Positions 21,249 to 31,560 of a stretch of 64,000 nt of DNA are shown in pieces. Source of the DNA: Euleptes europaea (lineage: Eukaryota; Chordata; Lepidosauria; Squamata; Sphaerodactylidae). The notes beneath the pieces were generated by a model, which was not told the origin of the DNA, ran no database searches, and saw only the letters and a list, made by a program, of their open reading frames with translations. Positions within the stretch are counted from its first letter, which is position 1. Each line of letters begins with the position of its first letter. Position numbers and translations under genes: made by a program. Location of the stretch: NCBI RefSeq assembly GCF_029931775.1, contig NW_026612055.1, forward strand, positions 62,001-126,000, read 5' to 3'.

Positions 21249-21475
21249 CAGTGGTCGGCAAACTCATTAGTCAACAGAGCCAAATATCAACAGTACAACG
21301 ATTGAGATTTCTTTTGAGAGCCAAATTTCTTAAACTTAAAACTATATAGGTAGGTACACTGTTTATTAACTTAATAAACTTTAATTAAAGTTTTAAGTCT
21401 TAATTAAACTATAGGTACACTGAATAAAACTTGATATCATACTTAATAATGATCTTATTTATCGATAAAAATTAA
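21249..21475 (+). mobile_element. hAT-like terminus inserted in the L1
   Basis: 'cagtggtcggcaaactcat' begins precisely where L1 ORF2 stops and is a hAT-type terminal sequence, followed by AT-rich sequence with 'ggtaggtacactg'. I did not find the matching right end ('gccgaccactg'), so its extent is uncertain. Confidence 0.5.
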
Positions 21476-21489
21476 ATTGTAAGTCCCTG

Positions 21490-21815
21490 CCATTTCCATC
21501 CTCGTCTGGAGGCCTGGTCTACTGCCATAAAAGCCTATTGGTAGACCTGGCCTCCGGCTGAGTCCCATTGGGAGGCCAGGTCTACCCATTGGCTTTCTTG
21601 GCAGTAGACCTAGCCTCCGGAGGCCCATAGAAGCCAATTGGTAGACCTGGCCTCTGAAGGGGGTCCAGGTCTACCGCCAAGAAAGCCAGTGGGTAGACAT
21701 GGCCTCTGAGGAGGGGAAAAAGTCCCCCTCCAGAGACCAGGTCTACCCATTGGCTTCTATGGGTCTCTGGAGGCCAGGTCTACCCAGTGGCGTGGGGGTA
21801 GACCTGGCCTCCGCG
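21490..21815. repeat. Inverted minisatellite (GTAGACCTGGCCTCC and its complement)
   Basis: About 10 copies of a 15-bp motif, GTAGACCTGGCCTCC, alternate with its reverse complement GGAGGCCAGGTCTAC, joined by 'cattggcttctatgg'-type spacers that also occur in both orientations. The array could form strong hairpins. It grades into a GC-rich, CpG-containing tract. Confidence 0.75.
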
Positions 21816-22424
21816 GGGCTCAGGCACGCACGGGGGTGTGACCGGTCGGTCAGGTGACGGGTCCCCTCTCTCCTCGCGCCTCTCTCCTCGCGCATGCGTG
21901 GACGCCCGCCCGCTCTGCCCAGGCCCGCCGCAAGGGCAAGCAGCTCGGGAAGGCAGGGCAAGGCAGTGCCTGGCCGCGGAGCTCTGCCTCCAGGCCGCTC
22001 CGGTTGGGGCCGCTGGTGCACAGCGCGGAGGGGGGGCACCGGGAGCCGCCGTCCCTGTTTGCCAAGCGGGGAGGGGAGACTCCAGCAGGGAAGCGGTGGC
22101 TCCAGCCCTCTCAGGAGGAGAAGGGAGACCCTGCCCCGCCCACCCCAAGGCGATCCCTTTGCAAGTCCCCCCCGAAGAAGTGCAAAGGAGAGCTCGCGGT
22201 CTTCCTCTCCGCCCCCCCCCAGGGAAGGAGCTTTGGCGGCGAGGGGGAAGGGGGATCCAGCTCCTGCGCAACTTCCTCAGGAGTAAGGAATCTCCCGGGG
22301 TGGAGGAGGAAGGAGATCCCCCCAGGGGAAAAAGGGGGGAGCCCGAACCCAGGGTGTGTGTGAAGTCCCCCCCCCCCCGAGGTCAGCCTGGGGCTCCCCG
22401 ACAACGAGTTGGCAATGCGGGTTG
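21816..22424. other. GC-rich tract, no supported gene
   Basis: Very GC-rich, with long open frames on both strands at once, as expected from base composition alone. Protein products are low-complexity Pro/Arg/Gly/Ala. It could be a CpG island or part of a transposon leader. No family match seen. Confidence 0.5.
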
Positions 22425-22736
22425 AAATTAAATCAAAAGGGTTTCCTTCTAGACATTAGGAAGAATTTTCTAACAGAGTAGTTCCTCAGTGGAACAGGCT
22501 TCCTCGGGAGGTGGTAAGCTCTCCTTCCCTGGAGGTTTTTAAGAAGAGGTTAGATGGCCATCTGTCAGCAAAGCTGATTCTGTGACCTTAGGCAGATGAT
22601 GAGAGGGAGGGCATCTTGGCCATCTTCTGGTCACTAGGGGTGTGGAGGGGGGAGGTAGTTGTGAATTTCCTGCATTGTGCAGGGGGTTGGACTTGATGGC
22701 CCTGGTGGTCCCTTCCAACTTTATGATTCTATGATC
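22425..22736 (+). mobile_element. CR1 LINE, 3' end
   Basis: 'taagaagaggttagatggcc', 'gggttggacttgatggccc' and the terminal 'atgattctatgat' are the classic CR1 3' region. 5'-truncated; no coding part kept. Confidence 0.8.
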
Positions 22737-22777
22737 TTGTCACAAGTTTTCTCCTAGATAGGTTAGGTAGGCCCTGT

Positions 22778-23275
22778 CCCGGATGAGCCAGACTAGCCCA
22801 GTCTCATCAGATCTTGGAAGCTAAGCAGGGTTGGCCCTGGTTAGTACTTGGATGGGAGACCACCAAGAAGAAGAAGAGTTGGTTTTTACCTGCCGACTTT
22901 CTCTGCCACTTAAGGGAGACTCAAACCAGCTTACAATTGCCTTCCCCTCCCCACAACAGACACCCTGTGTGGTAGGTGGGGCTGAGAGAGTGTGACTAAC
23001 CCAAGGAAACCCAGCTGCCTTCGTGTGTAGGAGCGGGGAAACAAATCTAGTTCACCAGATTAGCCTCTCCTCATTGTGGAGGAGTGGGGAATCAAACCCG
23101 GTTCTCCAGATCAGACTCCACTGCTCCAAATCACGGCTCTTCACCACTACATCATGCTGCCTCTCCAGGGTCATGACACGAGGTGGGCAATGCCAAACCA
23201 CCTCTGAAGGCCCCTTGCCTTGAAAACACCACAGGGCCATGAGTCAGCTGTGCCTTGAGGCAGAAAAAAAATGTG
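22778..23275 (+). repeat. 5S-Sauria-type SINE split by another SINE
   Basis: 22778-22871 matches the 5S rRNA head ('gatcttggaagctaagcag', 'tagtacttggatgggagac'). 23160-23275 is the body of the same SINE ('aatgccaaaccacctctga', 'gccatgagtcagctgtg'). Between them lies the tRNA-SINE at 22872-23159. Confidence 0.7.
22872..23159 (-). repeat. tRNA-derived SINE with (CTT)n tail
   Basis: The minus strand carries a pol III A-box-like 'gatgtagtggtgaagagc' and B-box-like 'gggtttgattcc', a body with 'gtcacactctctcagcccc' and a 'cttcttcttctt' tail. Nested inside the 5S-type SINE. Confidence 0.7.
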
Positions 23276-23678
23276 CACGAGAGAGAAGGAAAGTGCATGG
23301 GAATTTTTTTCATAATTTCTCCCACAAATCTGCTCTTTCTTGAGCACCGATAGACCACCCTCCAATGCACGTTGCTCCTCTTTCATGAGTACACCCACTG
23401 ATTTTTTGTCTTGTGCTATAGCAATAATTCACAATGGGACTGCAACCGTGAATCATCAGTATAAGCTAAGTTCTCTTCTCAAGCCCTGCTCTCTGTGCCC
23501 GGGCCTGCAGAGGTGTGGTGGGTGGAGACTACAGACTGGTTTATGTTTTGGAGAGCTGCTTAAATTTTTTCGAGAGACTTGGAAGATTCCAGCCACAAAA
23601 TGGCAGCTTGGTAGGTGGAGCCAGTCACAGAATGAAATGGAGGCTGAAGTTGGTTCCCAGTTCCCTATTCACATTTCC
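23276..23678. other. Intergenic, unassigned
   Basis: No gene or recognisable element seen. Confidence 0.4.
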
Positions 23679-24279
23679 TAGTTCCTTATTTGTGAGTCCA
23701 AAAACAAATATTGGGGGTAATTTTAAAGCTCTGTACCCTAAAATAAGGCTTGGCCCACCACATATCCTACACCCCCACATTCAAGGGGCCTGGCCCTCCA
23801 AGTGTTTCCCGGTCAAATGCCCAATTTTTTTGCTACCTGCTCCAAAGTGGAGTGCCCTGAGGACAAATGCACTTGCAGAAAGTGGGGGGGAGGGGGAGCT
23901 GCACCCCAAAACAATCTGGACCACCACGAGTCACACATCTCCAGAGTCTGTCCCTTTAAGAAGATATGCAGTGGTGCCTGGTCCAAACACTGGTTCTGGC
24001 ACCACGAGCTTTTGTTTAGGTTGCTCCAAGAAGCTTAGATTAAGAAGGTTTGAATAAAAAACTGGAATAGCTGCATTCCAAAATAAGGCACAGACCACCA
24101 TATAGCCTCGACCCCCACATCCAGGGGTCTCTGCACACCAAGTGGACCTATGCTGTTTCCTGGTCCATTTGGAGGGCTGAGTCACCTGAATGTGGAGTGT
24201 AGGATATGTGGTGGTCCAAATCTTATTTTGGGGGTGCAGAGCTTTCAGATTATCCTCAGTGTTTGTGAATAAGGAACTA
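23679..24279. mobile_element. Unknown element with terminal inverted repeats
   Basis: Begins 'tagttccttatttgtga' and ends 'tgtgaataaggaacta', an inverted pair. Inside, 'accacatatcctacaccc' on the left is mirrored by 'tgtaggatatgtggtgg' on the right, and a similar motif recurs near 24077. About 600 bp with no coding capacity. Possible TA target. Superfamily not assigned. Confidence 0.5.
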
Positions 24280-24950
24280 TTGGTGCCAGAGGAGAGGTGG
24301 GTGTGGTTTCTGAGCTGTTCGGGATGTGTCTGTGTGAAAATCTAGCTTTAGGAGAGCGCATTAGAAGCACATGGTTCTGCTGGGAGGGGCTCATGGTTGA
24401 GTGGGGTGAGTCAGCCGCCTGCTGTTGTCTGGGGGTACAGCCACAGCTATCCAGGGTTTTGCAGAGTGCACCACAAGTATGATCACCTACCCACTGAGTG
24501 GAAATCATGGGTGTGAGCCCAATGCATGAAGCTCTTGGCTCTCAGAGGGCAGGTTCATTCCCTTGAGGCTAGGATTTGCTGACCTGGAGAAGCAGATGCA
24601 GGGAGAGATTTGGGGAAGAGACATTCAGGGACTTACCAGAACAGTTCTACTGTGCTATTGTGGAGGGTCTCATGGTTGGAGGGTATCAGTGTGAGGAGGA
24701 TGGATGTGATACCTTAGAAGGAACCTCTTCCTTGGGTGATGGACCAATGTCCTCTCAGACTGAGGATACTCTTCTGCGGTTGGGGGGAGGTGGGTTTTGA
24801 TAGTAGAACCCTCCATTTCTATTTAGGGTCTGTCATTCTACTCTGTCAACACTACTCCCAGGGGCAGTCATTCCAGGTCCAAACCATGTCTTCTGCTTCC
24901 AGGGGCTGTCATTCCCCTGTGGGGACCCAGGATACTGGCGGAGGTGGGGG
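24280..24950. other. Intergenic, unassigned
   Basis: No gene recognised. Between 24830 and 25210 the words 'gtcattcca' and 'aggggctgtcattcc' recur several times. Confidence 0.4.
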
Positions 24951-25153
24951 ATGGGTTGTCAGCCCCAGGCTGGAAAACCTCTGGAGATTTGGGGATGGAG
25001 CCTGGGGAGGACAGGGACCTCTGTGGGGGTACAATGCCATAGAGTGCACCCTTCAAAGCATCCATTTTCTCCAGGGAAACTGATCTCTGTAGTCTTGAGA
25101 TGAGCAGTAATTCAGGGAGATCCCCAGGCCCCATCTGGAGGCTGGCATCCCTG
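24951..25153 (-). mobile_element. Short TIR element of the AGGGTTGCCA type, worn
   Basis: Shares 'atgccatagagt', 'attttctccaggg' and 'aactgatctct' with the elements at 33797, 40020 and 41735. Ends resemble 'ggttgtcagcc' and 'ggctggcatccc'. Confidence 0.5.
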
Positions 25154-25632
25154 GGCCTCATTCTAGTCTCTGAGCACTTATCCTACTCCCAGGGGCTGTC
25201 ATTCCACTTGGAGGGCTGTCATTCCACTCCTAGAGCAGTGTCGCACGGACTAAAGACCTTCCTTCAAAACCAATTTTGCATTTTCATTGCAACTTCTGCC
25301 TGCTGTCTTATATTCCAATGAGCCAATGCAAGGCAATTGTCATTCCAGGCCCCCATTGTAGCCAGTGGGCATGCCAGTATCTCCCTTTGGTCCCCTTGGG
25401 CAATACTATGTCATTCGTTCCAGTACATCCCTTCCCAGGCTAGGGAGTGAGCGCTGATCTCTGCCCCAGACCCGGGAAGCATCTCTCTCCGGCGCTAGGA
25501 ACATCCCATTTCAAAACCTTGGGATTTTTCAACCCCCTGGGATTCCTTCCATTGGAGGCGGGCGCTTGCAAATACGAGGCCAAAGGAGACGCTACCAAGG
25601 TTTGCCTTCCGTCCCAGGCCCTTTCTCTAGAG
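25154..25632. other. Intergenic, unassigned
   Basis: No gene recognised. Upstream flank of copy B. Confidence 0.4.
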
Positions 25633-25918
25633 CAGTGGTTCCCAACCTTTTTTTGACTAGGGACCACTAGGACTTTTTTGTTCGGTGCAGGGACCCCAAG
25701 GTTCAAAATAAAAATTCCGGGAATTTGAAAATAAACTTTAATCATAACTGTTAGTTAAACATTAAACTTAGAATTATATTTGAATATATATATTTTATAA
25801 TAGAGAACTTTTAATTGAAAATATTAATTTATTATGAGTTTATAACTTTGTTTCGCAGACCTTAATTTAGTTCTCGCGGACCCCTGGGGGTCCACGGACC
25901 CCTGGTTGGGAACCAGTG
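25633..25918 (+). mobile_element. hAT-type short DNA transposon with perfect target duplication
   Basis: 286 bp. Ends 'cagtggttcccaacc' and 'ggttgggaaccagtg' (one mismatch as an inverted pair), flanked by a perfect 8-bp duplication CTCTAGAG at 25625-25632 and 25919-25926. AT-rich interior with no open frame. It lies 171 bp before the copy B start codon, so it sits in the promoter or 5' leader area. Confidence 0.9.
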
Positions 25919-26044
25919 CTCTAGAGGGTTTTGTGCTTTTCTTTTTGCAGGTAAGCCCAGCTCTATCGTCAGGCCGTTGATGCCACATATGAGAGTCCCT
26001 CGTTTGCAGGAAGGGGAACGCCCCGTCGCTGCTTTGGAAAGCGT

Positions 26045-26056
26045 GAAAACGAAACG
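26045..26056 (+). promoter_or_regulatory. IRF/ISRE-like site upstream of copy B
   Basis: GAAAACGAAACG fits the GAAANNGAAANN core bound by interferon regulatory factors. It lies 33-44 bp before the ATG. At the matching place copies A and C have a one-base-poorer version (GAAAACCAAACC). Many TRIM genes are interferon-induced, but no transcription start is known here, so this is a candidate only. Confidence 0.35.
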
Positions 26057-26088
26057 GACTACTCTCCCTTCCCTTCCTCGAAGCAGCC

Positions 26089-26511
26089 ATGGCGGCTGGA
26101 GGTGCCGTCCAGGAGCTCTGCGAGGAAGCCTCTTGCTCCATCTGCCTCGACTATTTCAGGGATCCCGTCATGATCGTTGAGTGCGGCCACAATTTCTGCC
26201 GCGCCTGCCTGACCCGCAGCTGGGGGGCGTCGGGGGCCGAGGCTTCCTGCCCTCAATGCAGAGGGAGAGCTCGGAAGAGGAACCTCCGGCCCAACCAGCA
26301 GCTGGCAAACTTTGTGGAAATAATCCAGAAACTCAGTCTGCAAGAGGGAAAGGGGGCAGAAGGCGAGGGGGGCGTCTGCGAGAAGCACCAGGAGCCCCTG
26401 AGGTTTTTCTGCGTGGAAGACGAAGCCCCCCTCTGCGTGGTCTGCAGCAGATCCAAGGAGCACAAAGACCACCAGGTGATTCCTCTGGAGGAGGCTTTGC
26501 AAGAAAAGAGG
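26089..26511 (+). CDS. Copy B exon 1: RING and first B-box
   Basis: 423 nt, five codons shorter than A/C in the linker between RING and B-box. All zinc ligands are present ([34 protein letters not shown]). Start in gccATGg. The donor AGG|GTGGAG is weak: compared with A and C, a short deletion removed GTAAGT. Confidence 0.8.
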
Positions 26512-26861
26512 GTGGAGGAGACTTTCTTGCATCCTTGTGTGTGGCTTAACATTTCCTTTTGGCCAAAGCTCTCTCAAGCTTGTGGTCGTTCCTGCTTGCT
26601 GGCTTGTTACTATTGATATAAAATATGAATATATGATATTATATTATTTCCCCCAGCCACAAATGGGCTCGCAAAGCAGCTGCTAGTAATAAACGGATCA
26701 AAAAAGGCGCTTGAGGAGGGGGTTTTCCGTCATAATGGAGAGGAGGGCCTGGCTGCCGCTCCTTCTCTTCCTCACCCCATCCCACTAGGAGACCATCCTT
26801 TGTGGGACAGGGTAAAGGCCAGAGCAGCCCAGAACAGGCATTAAACAAATAATAGTACCAC

Positions 26862-26889
26862 AAAAAAAAAAAAAAAAAAAAAAAAAAAC
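26862..26889. repeat. Poly-A tract in intron 1 of copy B
   Basis: A run of more than 25 A after 'aataatagtaccac'. It may be the tail of a retrotransposed element; the source was not recognised. Confidence 0.6.
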
Positions 26890-27060
26890 AGTGGCTGCTT
26901 TCAAGACACTCTAGAACAATATTTTAGAGATTCAAAACGGAGAAAGAGTTTATTAACCCTTTCCAGGCCAAAATTCCCCCAGAACATGCATCTTTCCTTT
27001 TTTTTAAAAAGTGTCTAGCTACTTTTGTTGCAAATATGTTTTCCCCTTATATCTCTACAA

Positions 27061-27240
27061 TGAAAAGGGAACAGTGAGACTACACTTGCCAGTAGGAAAT
27101 AATGACACCACTCTTGCCAATAAGGAACAGTGAGACCACACTTGCCAACTGGGAACAATGACACTACGCTTGCCAATAGGGGATGAAGAAATGAAGGAAA
27201 TCGCACTTGCCCATAGACAATAGGCGAAGGAATGATGGAA
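27061..27240. repeat. Worn TTGCC-type tandem array in intron 1 of copy B
   Basis: Units such as 'acacttgccaataagg' and 'cacttgcccatagacaat' relate it to the arrays upstream of copies A and C, but here it lies downstream of exon 1. Confidence 0.65.
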
Positions 27241-27766
27241 GGCAGGCTTGAAGGAAGGAACACCTGAGGTTCCTTCCATGATGCTGGCCCAATGGTGTTG
27301 TCTCAGAAGTGTCACCCACAGCTCCATGGTGTCAGGAACCGTCTGGGCAGGCCTCCCCTCATAAGCAAGTGACCCCTGACTTACATCATCACCACGCTCA
27401 TTGTTAGATGCCTCAGGCACCCTCTCCACCAGGCGGACACCGTGCAGCCAGGGTGCCTATCTGACCTGTTCACCATGGCCCTGACCAGAGCATTTCTGGC
27501 TTGAAGGAGCCTCTCTGTCTGGTGCCCTCTTCTATCCATGGGCTGGCTTCGGGAGCTGTGTACTCAGGGGATGGAAGGTTGGATCTCCCTCATGGACACC
27601 AGCCCCACCGCCCCACCCCAGTATTTTTGGTGCTAGAGAGGATCCGGGAGCCTCTGTGCCCCAGGACTGCAGCTGACGCAGGGGGTCATTTATCTATTGC
27701 CTTTCAGTGGGGTCCATCCCCACTCTCAGGCTCATATAAATCCCATTTCCTTGTTTTTGGTATCAG
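27241..27766. other. Copy B intron 1, unassigned
   Basis: No match to A or C seen in this stretch and no gene recognised. Confidence 0.4.
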
Positions 27767-27931
27767 GCAGTCGTGGTTGGTAGAAGAGAGAGAGTTTGCC
27801 AGAAGCACCAGGAGCCGCTGAAGCTCTTCTGCAAGGACGACAAAGCTCTCATCTGTGTGGTCTGTGACCGATCCAAGGAGCACAGAAATCATGAAACCCT
27901 TCCTCTTGAGGAGGCCTCCCAAGAGTACAAG
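27767..27931 (+). CDS. Copy B exon 2: additional B-box exon
   Basis: 165 nt, phase 0 at both ends, acceptor 'ggtatcag|GCA', donor AAG|GTAGGA. Complete B-box ligands. Most residues from CQKH to the end equal those of A, so it stayed under constraint for a long time. Confidence 0.75.
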
Positions 27932-28189
27932 GTAGGAAATCTACATGGTGGAGGTTGGTGGGGAAGAGCTGTGGATCCTTACCTTCTCTTTGGTCTCTTT
28001 GTGGGGAACGGTCTCCAGTTTCTGCCTCAGCTTCTGGGCCCAAATTGGGGAGTGAAAACACCTCTTTGCTGCCTCCTTCCTGGTTTAGTGGCTCCCAAGA
28101 TCATTACCTCCTTGCCCCTGCTAAGGCTAAAGTGGGGAGATTGACTGACTTCCTGTCTGGCTGTGTTGACGTCTGGGCAGCCCATTGTA

Positions 28190-28230
28190 CAGTTGAGCTA
28201 CAAGGGGGCAGCTGCCTGACTCTCAGTTTT

Positions 28231-28272
<42 letters not shown>

Positions 28273-28560
28273 CTTTCTCAACTTCAATGACTGTCCTTGA
28301 GTTGCTGTTTGCCTGGGCGGGGGGGGGGAATGTGTGCAGATTTGGTATCTGTCTGTGTCCCCTACTTGCAGGTAGTAGCTGTGAGGCAGCAGTTTAAATC
28401 AGAAGAAGACCTTTTGGGGGGCAGGAGAGCGACGCATGAAGCTGCCTTATTCAGAGTCAGACCCTTGGTCTGTGCAGGTCCCCTCTGACTGGCAGCAGCT
28501 CTTCTCCAGGTAGAGAGGTCTTTCGCCTCAACTGCTACCCATTCATTTCAAGCCGGGGAT
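28190..28560. repeat. Local duplication in copy B intron 2, first unit
   Basis: Matches 29595-29960: both start near 'acagttgagct' and run through 'gcagctgcctgactctca', 'ttctcaacttcaatgac' and a tRNA-SINE. Copies A and C have the segment once (about 3890-4250 in A). Confidence 0.7.
28229..28270. repeat. (CA)n microsatellite
   Basis: About 20 uninterrupted AC dinucleotides in intron 2 of copy B. Confidence 0.95.
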
Positions 28561-28622
28561 TGAACTAAGGATTTTCTGCTTCCCAAGCAGATACTCTGAG
28601 GGCCACTGAGCTATGGCCCTTC
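28431..28622 (-). repeat. tRNA-derived SINE in copy B intron 2
   Basis: Ortholog of the SINE at 4108 in copy A; a second, shorter duplicate starts near 29825. Confidence 0.6.
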
Positions 28623-28806
28623 CACTGCACCATGGCACTACCAGGAATCCTCCCTTTCCCACAGCTGTGATTGCTTCCACATGAGCTTTCCCTGCATTGG
28701 TATTCTCTTTCTTGGAAGAACATACCCAAAGAGGGTTTGGGAAAGCGTAGAATGGAAGGTACACATTTCCTCCACCATCCCCAATCCAGTCCCCTTCCAC
28801 CTAGCT

Positions 28807-29499
28807 CAGGGGTGGGGAACCTTTTTCCCCCCAAGGGCCATTTCGATATTTATAACATCATTCGCGGGCCATACAAAATTATCAACTTGAAAATTAGCCG
28901 ACCAAGCCCCAAGCAGGCAGCTGCCCCAGATGACCCCCCCCCTGGTGCGGGCAAGCAGGCAGGCATCCAACCAGTGGTGCACTCACCCACCTGGTGGCAC
29001 AGGATGGTCTGTTGCACCAGCCAGGTGTAGCCATCCAACCGCATGCCGGAGTTGCTCCTGCTCTGCATGGTTGGGGCTGGATTCTACAGCCAGCTCCTGC
29101 TACCTCTGCCTGCAGGGATGAAATGATTGAGGACATACTGGCTAAGAAATTCCCCCGTGCACATTCTGGCCATGCCCCTTTTAACCCCTCCATTGTTGCC
29201 ACTTCTGCCCCCAGCCCTCTTGTAGTACAGAGAGAATATGTTTCTCCATGGCCCGGGTGAGAAACACAGTTTCTTGGGCGTTCCTAGCAGCTCCAAAGCT
29301 AATGACTCTTCTGCAAGGGTGGGGGGGAAAGTTCCTTTTCTCGGCAAAACAAACTCACATCTGCCTTGAATAGAGGCTATTCCTGTCCATGGGAGGGGGC
29401 AGATCACCAGTCTTAGATCCTTCTGAGCTAGAGATCTGGCCAGACCAAATGATTTCGCGGGCCTTAAATGGCCCCCAGGCCTGACGTTCCCCACCCCTG
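28807..29499 (+). mobile_element. hAT-type non-autonomous element, 693 bp
   Basis: Ends 'caggggtggggaacc' and 'gttccccacccctg'. Flanks ACCTAGCT (28799-28806) and ACCTAGGA (29500-29507) match at 6 of 8, a worn 8-bp target duplication. A shorter relative with the same ends is at 38541-38861. Absent from A and C. Confidence 0.8.
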
Positions 29500-29594
29500 A
29501 CCTAGGAGCACCCCCCCACACGCACATACCTCCCAAGAGCTTTTTGCCATTTATGTCACTACTGGGTATATTACTGGAATGTTAACAGAATATA

Positions 29595-29960
29595 GTGATA
29601 TACAGTTGAGCTGCAAGGGGGCAGCTGCCTGACTCTCAATTTTAACCCCCCCCCCCCACACACACACAGCTTTCTCAACTTCAATGACTATCCTTGAGTT
29701 GCTGTTCGCCTGGGGGCAGGGGGAATGTGAGCAGATTTGGTACCTGTCTGTTTCTCCCACTTGCACACAGTAGCTGTGAGGCAGCAGTTTAAATCAGAAG
29801 AGCTTTTGGGGGCGGGAGAGGTACACATGAAGCTGCCTTGTTCTGAGTCCGGTCCGGAGTGTCCAGGTCCACTCTGACTGCCATTGGCTCTTCTCCAGGT
29901 GGAGGTCTTTCGCATCAACTGCTACCCATTCACTTCAACTGGAGAAGCCAGGGATTGAAT
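29595..29960. repeat. Local duplication in copy B intron 2, second unit
   Basis: Partner of 28190-28560, about 1.4 kb downstream, containing a second copy of the tRNA-SINE. Confidence 0.7.
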
Positions 29961-30192
29961 AATTTTCAATGCAAAAAACCCTCCTGTGGTGGGCTCAAGG
30001 GTGGAATGGGTGGGTAGCAGAATTGGCACTATGAATGTCTTCGCATTCTTGGTGGGTATCAGAGGCGAATGGGGTGCCACGTAGGGCAGTTATATCTAGT
30101 TTGGCCCTTAATAACAGTTATGCATCTCTTATGTTTTATAATAAACTTCTAAAAAAGGAACCAGTCTCAGTTTCGGGTCTCTCCTCCCCCAG

Positions 30193-30288
30193 GATCAGTT
30201 CTGCAACAGTCTGGAGATGCTGAAGAAGGAGAGGGAAAGAATTGTGGCGTGTAAAGCAGATGTAGTGAAGGAAAGCCAAGACTTGCTC
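30193..30288 (+). CDS. Copy B exon 3: 96-nt coiled-coil start
   Basis: Acceptor 'cctcccccag', donor CTC|GTAAGT. Begins DQFCNSLEMLKKER. Open, phase 0. Confidence 0.85.
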
Positions 30289-31329
30289 GTAAGTGTCACT
30301 ATGGCTTTGAAGTAAACAGTTCTAGGACTAGTATGGGTGGGTGGGGGGAGAATGGAGTACAAATAGCAGAAAAGTCAACCCCTCGAGGCAACCCCCCCTT
30401 TCAGTTTGGAAATTCAGTGCCCAGATGGTCAGTATTCAAGCAGACCAGGAGCCCCCAAAGATAGACTTAACATTGCAATGCTAAGCAGAGTTATACCCAG
30501 GCAGTGGGGCTAAGGATGCTGCAGAACTGCCCTCCTGGTGCCGCGGGAATGGGCTGCCCTGGTTGTTCACCTAGATCTAGAACCCCCTTTTTTCTTAAGT
30601 GTTTTTGTTCTTGAATCAGCTGACTTTCCAATGTGCTCTGTACTGTGGGGTAAATACTGAGTAGATGAACGTATGTGTCAATTCCCCATTTGTGTGCCTG
30701 CACCAACACTGCAAGCCAGAAGAAGTCCCTGAAAAGAGACGAGGGTGTGTCCCACCCACCCACCCCGAGAAATGCTGGGTAGAAATGCTGATAGATACTC
30801 CACTGATCCTGAACTGGGCCAAGGGTTGTTCAGCCATTGCTGATTCTAAGGGGGAAGGGGGAGAAGTGCTTGAGATACTCAGTGGCGTGTCGATCTTTTC
30901 CCCAATGAATTTTTTTCTTTCCCAGAATGCAGCCAGGGAGACCAAATGAGGGGAAGGGACTTCTTAGATCTTTTCTCCGCAGTGATATTTTTACTCAAAC
31001 ATCATACCTTTCGCCTGTTGTGAAGTGGGGGGGGGGTGTCAGCATATGGAGGGTGTTTTGTTGGGGAAACAAATGGACTCAAGAAGCCCCTTCTATTCTC
31101 TGGGTCTTCTGCTGCAGTCATCGTCCTCTGTGGCTGAAAGAACCTCTCCAGGAGTTGGAGTGAGACGTACTTTGGCCCTCAGGATGGGTTCATGGAATTA
31201 TTTCCTTTTCCCAGCCAAATGCTGATGTGATCACTGTGAAAGGCCTAAGTGCCCTTTCGACAGGAGTCCTCTGAAGAGCCTCTTCTCACTGCAAAGACCT
31301 GACCTGATTTCCTTCTCTTTCCATTCCAG

Positions 31330-31560
31330 AAGCAAGCTACAGGAGAGAAGCAAGAGACGGCAGCCAAGTTCAGGTAACTATACTCATTTCTGGAGGAGCA
31401 AGAGAAACTTCTGCTGGCCCGGATGGAAGAGGTGGAGAAGGAGGTGGCAAGAAACAGGGATCAGCACCTGACTGAACTCTCTGAAAAACTCTCCTCTCTG
31501 GACAGCCTCATCTGGGAGATGGAGGAGAAATGTCAGCAGCCAGCCAGTGAACTCCTGCAG
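31330..31560 (+). pseudogene. Copy B exon 4: coiled coil with premature stop
   Basis: 231 nt with intact splice sites. The 16th codon is TAA (31375-31377), where A and C have CAA (Gln), a single C-to-T change. The rest of the exon stays open. Confidence 0.85.

Noticed and set aside
21838-22425. 195-aa frame in the GC-rich tract
   Set aside because: Frames are open on both strands and in several phases, as expected from base composition. No domain or splice context.
22778-22871. 5S ribosomal RNA gene
   Set aside because: Only part of the 5S sequence is present, fused to a SINE body; it is a SINE head.
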